From Niallia sp. FSL W8-0635 (lineage in GTDB: Bacteria > Bacillota > Bacilli > Bacillales > Cytobacillaceae), in assembly GCF_038007965.1 (NCBI RefSeq), contig NZ_JBBOYD010000001.1:1466501-1530500 (forward strand): DNA of 64,000 bases, written 5' to 3'. Under the pieces are notes generated by a model. It ran no database searches. It had not been told where the DNA came from and was given only the letters and a program-made list of their open reading frames with translations. Position 1 is the stretch's first letter. Every line of letters begins with the position of its first letter. Position numbers and translations under genes: made by a program. Below are positions 27,688 through 37,406 of this stretch, piece after piece.

Positions 27688-29001
27688 ATGAGAAAAATGT
27701 ATGGCTTTATTTTATTATTCCTATTCACTATTGTGTTAGGAGCTTGTAGTAATAGCTCATCATCGAGTACGGAAGACTTAACAATTCCAGATAATCCAGA
27801 AGATGTAAAAGGCGATGTGACTGTTTGGGCTTGGGCATTAGAAGCAAATTATTTAGAAAAGGATGTATTACCAGCATTTAATGAGAAATATCCTAATGTA
27901 AATGTAAAAGTAGAGCATATCGGTGTCGATCAAGTATACCAAAAAGTTAGTGCAGGCCTTTCAGCAGGCGGGAGCGGCTTACCTGATGTAGTACAAGTGG
28001 AAAATAACCGGATTCATTCGTTTACAGATGATTTTCCTGATGCATTTACGAATTTAAGCTCTCTTGGCTTTGATAAACATGAAAATGAATTCTCTAAATC
28101 AAAAATAGATGGGTTAAAGGATAAGGATGGAAATATAATTGCAGCTCCAAGGGATTTAGGACCAGTTGGTGTTATCTATCGGACAGATATTTTTGAGGAA
28201 GCAGGGGTGGATCCAGCGAGTATTCAGACATGGGATGATTATATTGAAGCAGGGAAAAAGGTTGTTGCCCATACTGGAAAGGCATTTTTAGGAACAGATG
28301 GCGATGGTCTTCTAAGAATCATGCTTCAACAACAAGGCAGCTATTATTTTACAGAGGATGATAAATTAGATCTTACTTCTGATGCAGCGAAAAAGGCAGT
28401 TGATATTTTACAAAAGATGAAAGATGCAGGGTTAATTATCTATACGAATAACTGGGATGGGCAAGTAGCAGCAATGAAAAATGGAGAGGTTGCAACACAG
28501 CCTGGTGCTGTTTGGTGGAGTGGCACAATGATCGAACAAATGCCTGAACTGTCCGGAAAATGGGGGATGTTCCAATTGCCTGCTGTTGAAGAAGGGGGAG
28601 TAAGAGCTTCTAATGATGGGGGATCTGCATTAGCGATTCCAAGTAAATCTGAAAATAAAGTGGCTGCATATGTATTTGCAGAATTTGCCTCAACAGATGT
28701 AGATTCCCAAATTAAGGCGCTTACGAATAGAGGATTATTCCCTGCTCTATTATCTGCATATGAAGAGCCTGTTTTCAGCGAAGAACAAGAATATTTTAAT
28801 AACCAAACATTCTTTAAAGATTTTGCTGATACAGTAACCGATATTCCTTCCGTAAACCATAGCAGTGCAGAATTAGAGCTTAGATCCATCATGACTAGTC
28901 AAATGGAAGCGTTTTTACTTGAAGATAAGCCAGCAGCGCAAATATTGGAAGATGGAAAAAAACAGGCTGAGCAGCAAACAGGATTAGAATCGACCAATTA
29001 A
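27688..29001 (+). CDS. sugar ABC transporter substrate-binding lipoprotein (CUT1)
   Basis: A 437-residue extracellular solute-binding protein of family 1. The signal peptide MRKMYGFILLFLFTIVLGAC ends in lipobox LGAC, followed by a Ser-rich linker and the typical VTVWAWALEANYLEKDV start of the fold. ATG 27688 is chosen over GTG 27655 because AAGGGAG lies 9-10 bases upstream and the signal then begins properly. First gene of an importer operon with two permeases and a GH42 enzyme; arabinogalacto-oligosaccharides are the likely cargo by context. Confidence 0.87.
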   Translation: MRKMYGFILLFLFTIVLGACSNSSSSSTEDLTIPDNPEDVKGDVTVWAWALEANYLEKDVLPAFNEKYPNVNVKVEHIGVDQVYQKVSAGLSAGGSGLPDVVQVENNRIHSFTDDFPDAFTNLSSLGFDKHENEFSKSKIDGLKDKDGNIIAAPRDLGPVGVIYRTDIFEEAGVDPASIQTWDDYIEAGKKVVAHTGKAFLGTDGDGLLRIMLQQQGSYYFTEDDKLDLTSDAAKKAVDILQKMKDAGLIIYTNNWDGQVAAMKNGEVATQPGAVWWSGTMIEQMPELSGKWGMFQLPAVEEGGVRASNDGGSALAIPSKSENKVAAYVFAEFASTDVDSQIKALTNRGLFPALLSAYEEPVFSEEQEYFNNQTFFKDFADTVTDIPSVNHSSAELELRSIMTSQMEAFLLEDKPAAQILEDGKKQAEQQTGLESTN

Positions 29002-29022
29002 GATTAGTTTGGAAAAAGAATA

Positions 29023-29055
29023 AGAGGCTAGTTTTAGAAAATAGAACTAGCCTCT
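29023..29055 (+). terminator. hairpin between binding-protein and permease genes
   Basis: AGAGGCTAGTT (29023-29033) pairs with AACTAGCCTCT (29045-29055) with no T run. Such hairpins after binding-protein genes usually stabilise the upstream mRNA and lower permease expression. Confidence 0.6.
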
Positions 29056-29075
29056 ATATAAGGAGGGGAAGAAGT

Positions 29076-29993
29076 ATGTCGGATAATAAAATGCTGGAAA
29101 CAGGAACGAATCCTATAACCATAAAGAAGAAAAAACAGTTTATCACCCCTAAGACTGTTCCATATATTTTTGTTGGTCCTGCGCTTTTGTTGTTTATTGC
29201 TTTTACTGTTTATCCTATTATTGCTTCTTTTCTATTAAGCTTTCAAACAAAGGTTGCAGGTGTTTATACATTCTCAGGATTTGCAAATTATACGCGGCTT
29301 TTCAGTGATCCGCTCTTTTATAAAGCGCTTGGGAACACATTTATTATTTTAATCGTACAGGTTCCTATTATGTTATTTCTGGCTGTTATTTTAGCCAGTG
29401 TATTGAACTCTGGATTGCTAAGAATGAAAGGTTTTTACCGAGTAGCTTTTTTTACACCTGCTGTTACTTCATTAGTTGCAGCCTCTATCATCTTTGTATT
29501 ATTACTGAATACAGATTACGGATTAATTAATTATGTATTAACTTCAATGGGACTAGAGAAGGTTCGTTGGTTGACAGATCCTTTCTGGGCGAAGGTTTCT
29601 CTTATTCTCGTAACAACATGGAGATGGACTGGTTATAACATGGTTATCTTATTAGCTGGCTTACAAAACATCCCCAATAGTTTGTATGAAGCAGCAAGCA
29701 TTGATGGTGCTAGTACAATAAAGAAATTCTTTTATATCACGATTCCACAGTTGAAACCGGTATTATTATTTACGTTTGTTATGTCGACAATTGGATCTTT
29801 CCAATTATTTGATGAGCCGTACAACTTAACTAATGGTGGTCCAAATAATGCGACGATAACGATTACTTACTATCTTTATAATCAAGGTTTCAGTTTCTTT
29901 AATTTTGGCTATGCATCTGCCATTGCTTATGTAATTGTACTCTTTATCGCAGTTCTATCATGGATTCAATTTAAGGTGGTGAGGAATGACTAA
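29076..29993 (+). CDS. sugar ABC transporter permease (MalF-like)
   Basis: A 305-residue inner-membrane permease of the CUT1 family, with six predicted helices and the cytoplasmic EAA loop EAASIDGASTIKKFFYITIPQLKP that contacts the ATPase. ATG is preceded by AAGGAGGGG. Its TAA stop overlaps the next start by one base. No ATPase gene is in this operon. Confidence 0.9.
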   Translation: MSDNKMLETGTNPITIKKKKQFITPKTVPYIFVGPALLLFIAFTVYPIIASFLLSFQTKVAGVYTFSGFANYTRLFSDPLFYKALGNTFIILIVQVPIMLFLAVILASVLNSGLLRMKGFYRVAFFTPAVTSLVAASIIFVLLLNTDYGLINYVLTSMGLEKVRWLTDPFWAKVSLILVTTWRWTGYNMVILLAGLQNIPNSLYEAASIDGASTIKKFFYITIPQLKPVLLFTFVMSTIGSFQLFDEPYNLTNGGPNNATITITYYLYNQGFSFFNFGYASAIAYVIVLFIAVLSWIQFKVVRND

Positions 29994-30820
29994 TGGCAAA
30001 ACAGAAACGTATTCAAAAAATATTTATGCATCTTTTTTTACTAATTGGTGTTGTCATTTCTATTGGTCCTTTTTACTGGATGGTTGTAGGTGCAACCAAT
30101 CCTTCTGGTGATGTGTTGGCATTTCCACCTAAGTTGATTCCAGGTAATTATTTGATGGAGAACTTAAGAAATTTAAGTAATTCCATTGATATAGTAAAAG
30201 CGGTAACTAATTCATCTGTCATTGCGATTATTTTTGTGGTAGTAAGTTTATTCATTTGCTCCGCAGCAGGTTATGCTTTTGCAAAGTTTAAATTTAAAGG
30301 AAGTAACCTCATTTTTGCCTCTTTTTTATTGGCGATGATGATTCCATATCAGGCTACAATTATTCCGCTATTTCAAATCTTTGGGGCGATAGATTGGATT
30401 AATACGTATCAAGCGATTATATTGCCGCAAATATGTTATCCATTTGCTATCTTTCTGATTAGGCAAAATATGCAAGGGATACCAGATTCCTTAATAGAAG
30501 CAGCAAGAATTGATGGAGCAGGAGAATTTTTTATCTTTTTCAAAATAGCTTTGCCAACAATGAAGCCTGCCTTGGCAGCTGTTGGGATTTTCCTTTTTAC
30601 CCATCAATGGAATAATTTTATGTGGCCATTAATAGTGATGACGACACAGGAGAATTATACCTTGCCAGTAGCTTTATCCACTTTAGCTGGTCTTAATTCT
30701 ATTGATTACGGGCAGTTAATGTTAGGGACAGCTATTTCAGTAATACCAGTAATGGCCGTTTTTCTTATCCTGCAAAAGCACTTTATTTCTGGGATTTTAG
30801 GCGGCTCGATAAAAGAATAA
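29993..30820 (+). CDS. sugar ABC transporter permease (MalG-like)
   Basis: A 275-residue second CUT1 permease. The EAA loop is EAARIDGAGEFFIFFKIALPTMKP and the C-terminus FISGILGGSIKE is typical for MalG types. It is coupled to the preceding permease by TAATG overlap and followed 24 bases later by the GH42 gene in the same operon. Confidence 0.9.
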   Translation: MAKQKRIQKIFMHLFLLIGVVISIGPFYWMVVGATNPSGDVLAFPPKLIPGNYLMENLRNLSNSIDIVKAVTNSSVIAIIFVVVSLFICSAAGYAFAKFKFKGSNLIFASFLLAMMIPYQATIIPLFQIFGAIDWINTYQAIILPQICYPFAIFLIRQNMQGIPDSLIEAARIDGAGEFFIFFKIALPTMKPALAAVGIFLFTHQWNNFMWPLIVMTTQENYTLPVALSTLAGLNSIDYGQLMLGTAISVIPVMAVFLILQKHFISGILGGSIKE

Positions 30821-30844
30821 TTTGTATAGATAGGAGATTAAATA

Positions 30845-32884
30845 ATGACAAAAAAATGGACAGCAGAAAAACTTACACTCGGTGTATGTTATTATCCAGA
30901 GCATTGGCCAGAGGAACTGTGGGAAGATGATTTTCAAAGAATGAAGGATTTAGGTTTTACTTATGTTCGTATGGGAGAATTTGCGTGGACGATATTTGAG
31001 CCAGAAGAAGGTGTATATTCCTTTGATTTATTTGATCGGGCAATTGAAAAGGCTCATAAATTAGGCTTGAAAACAGTGCTTGGGACTCCGACAGCTACAC
31101 CACCAGCATGGCTCACATATAAATATCCTGATGTGTTGAATGTGTCTCAATCAGGTATTCCGTACCAGCATGGCGCCCGTCGACATTATAATTATAATTC
31201 GGATAACTACAGAAGACTTAGTTCTGCTATTGTTACAGAAATGGCAAAGCATTATAGCAATAATCCAGGAGTTGTCGGTTGGCAGATTGATAATGAATTA
31301 AACTGTGAAATAGATATTTTTTATTCAGAGGCAGATCATCTTGCTTTTAGAAAATGGGCGAAAGAAAAATATCAGACGTTAGATCGATTAAATGAGGCGT
31401 GGGGAACTGTTTTTTGGAATCAGACATATACCAGCTGGGATCAAGTCTATTTAACTCGTACAACGGTTCCAAATTCACCGAATCCTCATCATATGTTAGA
31501 TGAAAAGAGGTTCATTTCGGATAGCGCTATTTCCTTTGCAAAAATGCAAGGGGACATCATTCGAACATATACTTCTAGTCAATGGGTAACTACAAATGGA
31601 ATGTTCAAACATTTAGATAATCATAAATTAACAAATGAAGTGTTAGATTTCTATGCTTATGATTCTTATCCTAATTTTGGAAGAGTGCTAGAAGATAACA
31701 GTGAGAAGCCTCTGCGTGATAGAAAATGGAGCTGGAACTTAAGTGTAGTCCGCAGCATTTCGTCCAATTTTGCTATCTTTGAACAACAATCAGGTCCAGG
31801 AGGATGGGTAACACGACTAGAACAGCCGTCTCCTAATCCTGGGCAACTGCGCCTTTGGACCTATCAATCCATTGCTCATGGTGCAGATTTAGTCATGTAT
31901 TTCCGCTGGAGAACAGCAACAAAAGGAACAGAAATATATTGGCATGGGATTAATGACTATCATAATTTGCCCAACCGCCGTATAAAAGAAGTGGAGCAAG
32001 TAAGCAAGGAAATACAACGAATTGGAGAGAAGGTAGTAGGAGCAAATTATCAGGCAGAGATAGCAATTATCACCAATTATGATAATGAGTGGGACGCAGA
32101 ATTTGATAAGTGGTCTGGACCTTTTACTTCCATTAGCAAAGATGCATGGTTTAAAGCACTCCAGTATAATCATGTTCCTGTAGATGCTTATAATTTAAAT
32201 AGAAACTCAAATGTGGCGGAGTTAAAAAAATACAAAGTACTCGTGTATCCACATGCAGCGATTGTGTCCGAACAAACTGCAGATTTGCTGAAAGAGTATG
32301 TAAAGCAAGGAGGGAAATTAATATTAGGCTGCCGAACTGGCTTTAAGGATGAGACTGGTCAAACTTATATGAAAGTATTCCCAGGTTATTTAGCAGAGCT
32401 TACTGGTATTACGGTAGAGGATTTTACAAAGGAAGCACCGTTTGAAGCTACTCCGAAGGTAATGTATAAAGAAAAAGCAGAGATCAAAACATCTGATTTT
32501 TATGAGGCTTTGAAAGTAGAGGCAGACAATGCTGAAGTAATTGGGAAGTTTACAGATTGCTATTTTGAAGGAAAGCCTAGCCTTGTTAAGCGTCAATATG
32601 GAGAGGGTACTTGTTATTATTTTGGTGGTGTTTTTACTATCGAGCTTGCTGAAAAACTAATCGAAGAAACACAAATAAATGACTATAAAAATAAATTTGA
32701 TTTACCTGAAAGTGTGGAGTTATCCATTCGCAAGAAAGAAGGGAAGGAATTTGTTTTCTTATTGAATTATTCTCATGAGCCGCAAGATATTGATGTAAAG
32801 CAAGAGATGACAGATATTTTAACAGGAGAGAAGGTTTATCAGAAGGTAAGGATGAAGGCTTATGATGTGTTAGTATTGGAATGA
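30845..32884 (+). CDS. GH42 beta-galactosidase
   Basis: A 679-residue intracellular beta-galactosidase of family 42. The N-terminal LGVCYYPEHWPEELWEDDF is diagnostic. The acid/base Glu is E151 (WQIDNELNC) and the nucleophile E313 (IFEQQSGPGGW); the trimerisation domain and C-terminal beta domain follow. It would cleave galacto-oligosaccharides (for example from galactan or arabinogalactan) brought in by the upstream importer. ATG 30845 follows AGGAG. Confidence 0.92.
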   Translation: MTKKWTAEKLTLGVCYYPEHWPEELWEDDFQRMKDLGFTYVRMGEFAWTIFEPEEGVYSFDLFDRAIEKAHKLGLKTVLGTPTATPPAWLTYKYPDVLNVSQSGIPYQHGARRHYNYNSDNYRRLSSAIVTEMAKHYSNNPGVVGWQIDNELNCEIDIFYSEADHLAFRKWAKEKYQTLDRLNEAWGTVFWNQTYTSWDQVYLTRTTVPNSPNPHHMLDEKRFISDSAISFAKMQGDIIRTYTSSQWVTTNGMFKHLDNHKLTNEVLDFYAYDSYPNFGRVLEDNSEKPLRDRKWSWNLSVVRSISSNFAIFEQQSGPGGWVTRLEQPSPNPGQLRLWTYQSIAHGADLVMYFRWRTATKGTEIYWHGINDYHNLPNRRIKEVEQVSKEIQRIGEKVVGANYQAEIAIITNYDNEWDAEFDKWSGPFTSISKDAWFKALQYNHVPVDAYNLNRNSNVAELKKYKVLVYPHAAIVSEQTADLLKEYVKQGGKLILGCRTGFKDETGQTYMKVFPGYLAELTGITVEDFTKEAPFEATPKVMYKEKAEIKTSDFYEALKVEADNAEVIGKFTDCYFEGKPSLVKRQYGEGTCYYFGGVFTIELAEKLIEETQINDYKNKFDLPESVELSIRKKEGKEFVFLLNYSHEPQDIDVKQEMTDILTGEKVYQKVRMKAYDVLVLE

Positions 32885-32911
32885 GATAAGGAAAATATAA
32901 TTATCTATAGA

Positions 32912-32955
32912 AGAGTATGTGTTGAATAGTTATCCACATACTCTTTTGTTTTTGG
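32912..32955 (+). terminator. rho-independent terminator
   Basis: AGAGTATGTG (32912-32921) pairs with CACATACTCT (32935-32944), then TTTGTTTTT. It ends the importer-GH42 operon. The rest of the 335-bp gap to 33219 holds only the cre-like site and leader of the LacI gene. Confidence 0.8.
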
Positions 32956-33143
32956 TATTAGATGATTTTTTAGAAACACTTTCATAAGTTGAATAGATAT
33001 AATGATACTTCTCTATATGAAACGAATAAAGAGGATAGTATCATGATTATTACCGCGGACGCAATTTAAATGATGTTATTATTGCTCTTCTAATTAAACT
33101 ATTTCCATATTATTTGCCGGCTTTTAATTATATGATAAGATAA

Positions 33144-33158
33144 TAATAACGTTTACAT
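33144..33158. promoter_or_regulatory. cre-like site upstream of the LacI regulator gene
   Basis: On the minus strand ATGTAAACGTTATTA fits the CcpA cre consensus with one clear mismatch. It sits about 60 bp upstream of the LacI start. Confidence 0.45.
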
Positions 33159-33219
33159 AAAATAGTAATTAGTATTACTATTTTGTTTTTGCAAAATTAA
33201 TGAATAGGAGAAGTTTAAT

Positions 33220-34191
33220 GTGAAGCCGAAAATTTCTGATGTTGCAAGGGTGGCTGGTGTTTCGCCAACAACTGTTTCAAGAGTATTAAATAATAGAGGT
33301 TATATTGGAGAAGAGACTAGAAAAAAAGTACAAGAAGCAATGGAAGAATTGAATTATTTTCCTAACGATATTGCAAGATCATTGTTTATAAAAAAAACCT
33401 ATTTAATAGGAGTAATTTTCCCAACAACGAGTAATCCATTTTATGGTCAGCTTATTTTTCATTTGGAAAATTACGCTAATTCTTTGGGTTATAAAATTTT
33501 ATTATGTAATAGCCAAGGACGGGAGGATAAAGAGAAAAGTTATTTACATATGCTTCAGCGCAATCAAGTTGATGGAATAATAGCAGGTGCACATAACCGA
33601 GGGATAGAAGAATATGATATACCCAATCTGCCAGTTGTAGGATTTGACCGTTATCTTTCTAAAAATACACCTGTTGTCTCTAGCGATAATTACGATGGTG
33701 GTCGAAAAGCAACGCAATTATTAATAAATAAAAAATGTAATCATATTATTCATATTAATGGTCCCAGTGATTTAGAGACTCCAGCTAATCTAAGAAGAAA
33801 AGCTTATGAAGAAGTAATGAAGGAACATGGACGTAATCCAATAACATATGAGACTCTAGGCGATAATGAAGCAACTATTAATAAATTATTTGAAGAACAT
33901 CCTGAAGTCGATGGAATTTTTGCAAGTGATGATTTGATTGCTGCAACTGTGTTAAGAGTAGCAAAGAAGAGAAACCGAAAAATTCCTTATGATTTAAAGG
34001 TTATTGGCTATGACGGGACAGATACAACCAAGGTACTATTGCCTGAATTGAGTACGATTGCTCAGCCTATTAAAGACATTGCTGAAACATGTGTAGATTT
34101 ATTAATCAAGCAAATTGATGGAAAATGGGATGAAAAGGAACAACAGACAATATTACCAGTAAAATTAATAGAAAGTGAAACAACAACCTAG
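33220..34191 (+). CDS. LacI family regulator of the sucrose/fructan operon
   Basis: A 323-residue LacI/GalR repressor: N-terminal helix-turn-helix and hinge (ISDVARVAGVSPTTVSRVLNNRGYIGEETRKKVQEAMEELNYFPN) and a periplasmic-binding-protein-like sensor domain. GTG 33220 has AGGAG 9 bases upstream. The genes it precedes (importer, GH32, fructokinase) point to sucrose or fructo-oligosaccharides, as for ScrR/CscR. A promoter overlapping a CCGG-centred operator lies just downstream at 34236. Confidence 0.9.
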   Translation: MKPKISDVARVAGVSPTTVSRVLNNRGYIGEETRKKVQEAMEELNYFPNDIARSLFIKKTYLIGVIFPTTSNPFYGQLIFHLENYANSLGYKILLCNSQGREDKEKSYLHMLQRNQVDGIIAGAHNRGIEEYDIPNLPVVGFDRYLSKNTPVVSSDNYDGGRKATQLLINKKCNHIIHINGPSDLETPANLRRKAYEEVMKEHGRNPITYETLGDNEATINKLFEEHPEVDGIFASDDLIAATVLRVAKKRNRKIPYDLKVIGYDGTDTTKVLLPELSTIAQPIKDIAETCVDLLIKQIDGKWDEKEQQTILPVKLIESETTT

Positions 34192-34235
34192 TTAGCTAGT
34201 AAAGAAAAAATAAAAAAATATTTTTTTTTAAATAA

Positions 34236-34276
34236 TATGTCATCCGGTTGACATATGAAACCGGATGACATATACT
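34236..34276 (+). promoter_or_regulatory. sigma-A promoter overlapped by a LacI-type operator
   Basis: TTGACA (34248-34253) and TATACT (34271-34276) are separated by exactly 17 bp. A 14-bp perfect inverted repeat (34236-34249 with 34259-34272) covers both hexamers. Its left part TGTCATCCGGTTGACA is a CCGG-centred 16-bp near-palindrome of LacI-family operator type; a second CCGG centre lies 17 bp on. The repeat could also act as a weak terminator for the LacI gene. Confidence 0.7.
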
Positions 34277-34323
34277 CTTTTTGTAAGCAGTTACATTATC
34301 CGAGATGGGGAGGAACGATAATA

Positions 34324-35601
34324 ATGAGAAAGATATGGATATTAGTTGTCTGTGCAATAATAACTTCTTTAATTATTGCAGGATGTAGCCAGAAAGGATC
34401 AAGTAACGATGATGCTGTCTCAGTATGGGTACATACCTCTAATGAAACTCCAGAAGGCAAAGCGATGCAAAAAATCATTGATCAATTCAATGAAAAATAC
34501 AAAGGAGAGTATGAGGCAAGGATTGAGTTTATTCCGAGAAGCGGAAGTGGAGGAGGATATGAAGATAAAATAAACGCAGCTTTAACTACAAATACTCTAC
34601 CTGACGTATTGACATTAGATGGTCCTAATACAGCTGCTTATGCTGAGGCTGGAATGATTGCTCCTATTGATGAATATTTGACAAACAAAGATGACTTACT
34701 GCCAAGTATTATTCAACAAGGTACGTATGATGGAAAAATGTATGCGGTGGGTTACTCTGAATCTGGAGTAGGTGTTTTTTATAATAAGCAAATGCTGAAA
34801 GATGCAGGAGTGGATCTTACGACTTTACCAACAGTTGAAAACCCATGGGATTGGAATCAATTTATAGACTTAAATGAAAAGTTGGTTAAGAAATTCGATC
34901 GACCAGTAATAGATATGGGCTTTAATGATAAAAGTGAATGGTTAATGTATGCGTTTACGCCATTTTTATGGTCACAGGGTGGAAATATTGTTTCCGAGGA
35001 TGGAGCAACTGCAAATGGTGTGTTTAATAATGAAAATGCTGTTAAAACAATGACGTTTATCCAAGATATGATAAAAAAAGGATACAGTACCATCTCACCA
35101 GTTGATAAGGGTTTCAACACTGGTGAATATGCATTAAAGTTTGGCGGATCATGGACCATTGCTGAAATGGAAGAATACCCAGATGTAGAGTATGGAATTA
35201 TGCCATACCCAACATCACCAGATACGAATAAACTAGTCTCCCCATCTGGAAGCTGGCAGTATGCCATGAGCGCTACATCTGATAAAAAAGAAGCAGCAGG
35301 GACGTTAATAGATTTTATGACTTCGACAGAATCTTTAACAGAGATTACCTTGGCAAATAGCGTATTGCCAGCTGCGTATTCTGTCATAGAAGAAGTTAAA
35401 GATAAAGTTTCTGATGAAATGAACATCTTAATAGAGCAAAATGCAGCTTCTGCTCATGCACGCCCGGTATTACCAGAGTATCCACAAGTAAGTCGGATTT
35501 TCCAACAGACTGTTAGCGATGTAACTTATTATGAAGAAAATGCAAATATCGAAAAATTATTAGATGATAAAGTGATGCAAATAGATAAGGTATTGAAATA
35601 A
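34324..35601 (+). CDS. sugar ABC transporter substrate-binding lipoprotein (CUT1), sucrose/fructan cluster
   Basis: A 425-residue solute-binding lipoprotein. Signal peptide MRKIWILVVCAIITSLIIAGC with lipobox IAGC, then VSVWVHTSNETPEGKAMQKII. ATG 34324 has GGGGAGG 10 bases upstream; the frame extension to ATG 34255 runs through the promoter palindrome and is spurious. It heads an operon with two permeases, GH32 and fructokinase. Confidence 0.88.
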   Translation: MRKIWILVVCAIITSLIIAGCSQKGSSNDDAVSVWVHTSNETPEGKAMQKIIDQFNEKYKGEYEARIEFIPRSGSGGGYEDKINAALTTNTLPDVLTLDGPNTAAYAEAGMIAPIDEYLTNKDDLLPSIIQQGTYDGKMYAVGYSESGVGVFYNKQMLKDAGVDLTTLPTVENPWDWNQFIDLNEKLVKKFDRPVIDMGFNDKSEWLMYAFTPFLWSQGGNIVSEDGATANGVFNNENAVKTMTFIQDMIKKGYSTISPVDKGFNTGEYALKFGGSWTIAEMEEYPDVEYGIMPYPTSPDTNKLVSPSGSWQYAMSATSDKKEAAGTLIDFMTSTESLTEITLANSVLPAAYSVIEEVKDKVSDEMNILIEQNAASAHARPVLPEYPQVSRIFQQTVSDVTYYEENANIEKLLDDKVMQIDKVLK

Positions 35602-35612
35602 GTAAGGATATA

Positions 35613-35639
35613 CCGGCTTAGAGAATTTCTTTAAGCCGG
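35613..35639 (+). terminator. hairpin between binding-protein and permease genes
   Basis: CCGGCTTA (35613-35620) pairs with TAAGCCGG (35632-35639) without a proper T run, as in the other importer operon; probable mRNA-stabilising attenuator. Confidence 0.6.
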
Positions 35640-35663
35640 AATATTTATAAGGAGTTAAAAACG

Positions 35664-36539
35664 ATGAATTCAACTAAAAAGGAGAGCTTAGCTGCCTACG
35701 GATTTTTAGCACCAGCATTACTATTATTAGGACTTTTTCTGGTTATACCGGCCTTATTAGCAATCTACTACGCCTTTACGGATTATTATCTTCTAACACC
35801 AGATAAGAGGCAATTTGTTGGGCTTGCTAATTTTATTGAGATTTTTAAAGATACTATTTTTCTGCAGAGTTTAAAGAATATTGTTGTTTTTGTATTATGT
35901 GTTATACCTGTGCAAGTAGGAGCAGCACTTGGTTTAGCACTACTAATTAATAAGCAGAGAAGAGGAAATATATTTTTTAAAGTAGCTTTTTTCGCTCCAG
36001 TAGTTTTATCTTTAGTCGTTATTTCTGTTTTATGGTTGTATTTATTAAATCCTTCAGAAGGTTTAATTAATAGTTTGCTAGTAAACATTGGATTTGATGC
36101 CCAGCCATTTTTAAGTAGCCCGAAGCAAGCAATGTACACGATCGTATTTGTTTCAGCATGGCAAGGAGCGGGTTATCAGATGTTAATATTCCTAGCAGGT
36201 CTACAAAACATACCTGGAACTGTGTATGAAGCTGCCAAAATTGATGGAGTAAGTAAATGGCAGAATTTCATTTATATTACGATGCCCTTATTAAAACCAA
36301 CCTCCATCTTAATTATGATCACTACGTTAATTGGGGCTTTTAAATTGATTATTCAACCAATGGTTATGACACAAGGAGGACCAATGAATTCTACTATTAC
36401 ACCAGTCTACTATATCTATCAAACTGGTTTTTCTGATCGGTTAATTGGTTACTCCAGTGCAATGACCGTATTGTTTGGAATTGTTATTGCGATTGTGACG
36501 CTCATTCAAAGCAAGCTTACAAAGGAGGAGGATATTTGA
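35664..36539 (+). CDS. sugar ABC transporter permease (MalF/MsmF-like)
   Basis: A 291-residue CUT1 permease with six helices and EAA loop EAAKIDGVSKWQNFIYITMPLLKP. ATG 35664 has AAGGAG upstream. The TGA stop overlaps the next ATG by one base. Confidence 0.9.
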   Translation: MNSTKKESLAAYGFLAPALLLLGLFLVIPALLAIYYAFTDYYLLTPDKRQFVGLANFIEIFKDTIFLQSLKNIVVFVLCVIPVQVGAALGLALLINKQRRGNIFFKVAFFAPVVLSLVVISVLWLYLLNPSEGLINSLLVNIGFDAQPFLSSPKQAMYTIVFVSAWQGAGYQMLIFLAGLQNIPGTVYEAAKIDGVSKWQNFIYITMPLLKPTSILIMITTLIGAFKLIIQPMVMTQGGPMNSTITPVYYIYQTGFSDRLIGYSSAMTVLFGIVIAIVTLIQSKLTKEEDI

Positions 36540-37381
36540 TGAGCAAATATGGAAGAAAAATTGTAGAGTATGTTTTCTTAATTTTCTTAGCGTGTATCTT
36601 TGTCTTTCCTTTGGTTTGGATGATTGTTTCTTCTATGAAACCAGAAGCAAGTATCTATTTGGATATGAATAGCATGAAAGCACTACTTCCATCTTTTAGC
36701 CCAAGTGAATGGTTCCAGACATACAATGCTTTATTTTCAAGATTCAATGTCCTTCAATATGTCTGGAATAGTGTTTTCTATGCAGTAATTGTGACGATTG
36801 GCTCTATTATTATAAACGGAATGGCTGGATACGCTTTTGCCAAATTTCAATTTAGAGGCAAAAAGTTTCTATTTGGATTGTTACTTGTGTTGTTAATTGT
36901 CCCAGCAGAAACCATAATTATTACGCAATTTACTGTAGCCCATGGAATTGGTGTTTTAAATACGAGATTAGCAGTAGTATTACCGATGATGGCAAGTATG
37001 TTCTTTATCTATCTTTTTAGAAACTTCTTTATGGCGGTTCCCGATGAAATTATTGAATCTGTTAAATTAGATGGGGCAAATCAATGGACTATTTTCTGGA
37101 GAATCATGTTGCCGATGTCCAAACCAGCTATCGCTACTGTAGGAACCTTATCTTTTATTGCTAGTTGGAATGACTATTTATGGCCCTTAATGGTACTAAC
37201 AGATACAAATAAGTTTCCATTGCAGGTTGCAATTACGAATATAAATACAACAGAGCCTGTATATACAAATCAAGTAATGGCAATACTTACGGTTTCGACG
37301 ATTCCGTTGATTATCGTTTATATTGTTGCTCAGAAATATATACTTCAAGGACTTGGTGGTTCTGGTACAGGAATAAAATAG
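36539..37381 (+). CDS. sugar ABC transporter permease (MalG/MsmG-like)
   Basis: A 280-residue CUT1 permease. The EAA loop is degenerate: IIESVKLDGANQWTIFWRIMLPMSKP, keeping the conserved Gly, and the C-terminus is ILQGLGGSGTGIK. ATG 36539 overlaps the previous stop (TGATG), with AAAGGAGGAG just upstream. The operon lacks an ATPase. Confidence 0.9.
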   Translation: MSKYGRKIVEYVFLIFLACIFVFPLVWMIVSSMKPEASIYLDMNSMKALLPSFSPSEWFQTYNALFSRFNVLQYVWNSVFYAVIVTIGSIIINGMAGYAFAKFQFRGKKFLFGLLLVLLIVPAETIIITQFTVAHGIGVLNTRLAVVLPMMASMFFIYLFRNFFMAVPDEIIESVKLDGANQWTIFWRIMLPMSKPAIATVGTLSFIASWNDYLWPLMVLTDTNKFPLQVAITNINTTEPVYTNQVMAILTVSTIPLIIVYIVAQKYILQGLGGSGTGIK

Positions 37382-37406
37382 GAATAGCATATGAGGGGAG
37401 AACAAC

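Noticed and set aside
28440..28892. Long minus-strand frames opposite binding-protein genes (also 34857-35426, 40921-41367)
   Set aside because: Shadow frames opposite strongly supported genes, with no ribosome sites or family motifs.
34255..34323. N-terminal extension of the sucrose-cluster binding protein from ATG 34255
   Set aside because: It runs through the promoter/operator palindrome, lacks a ribosome site and spoils the lipoprotein signal that starts at 34324.
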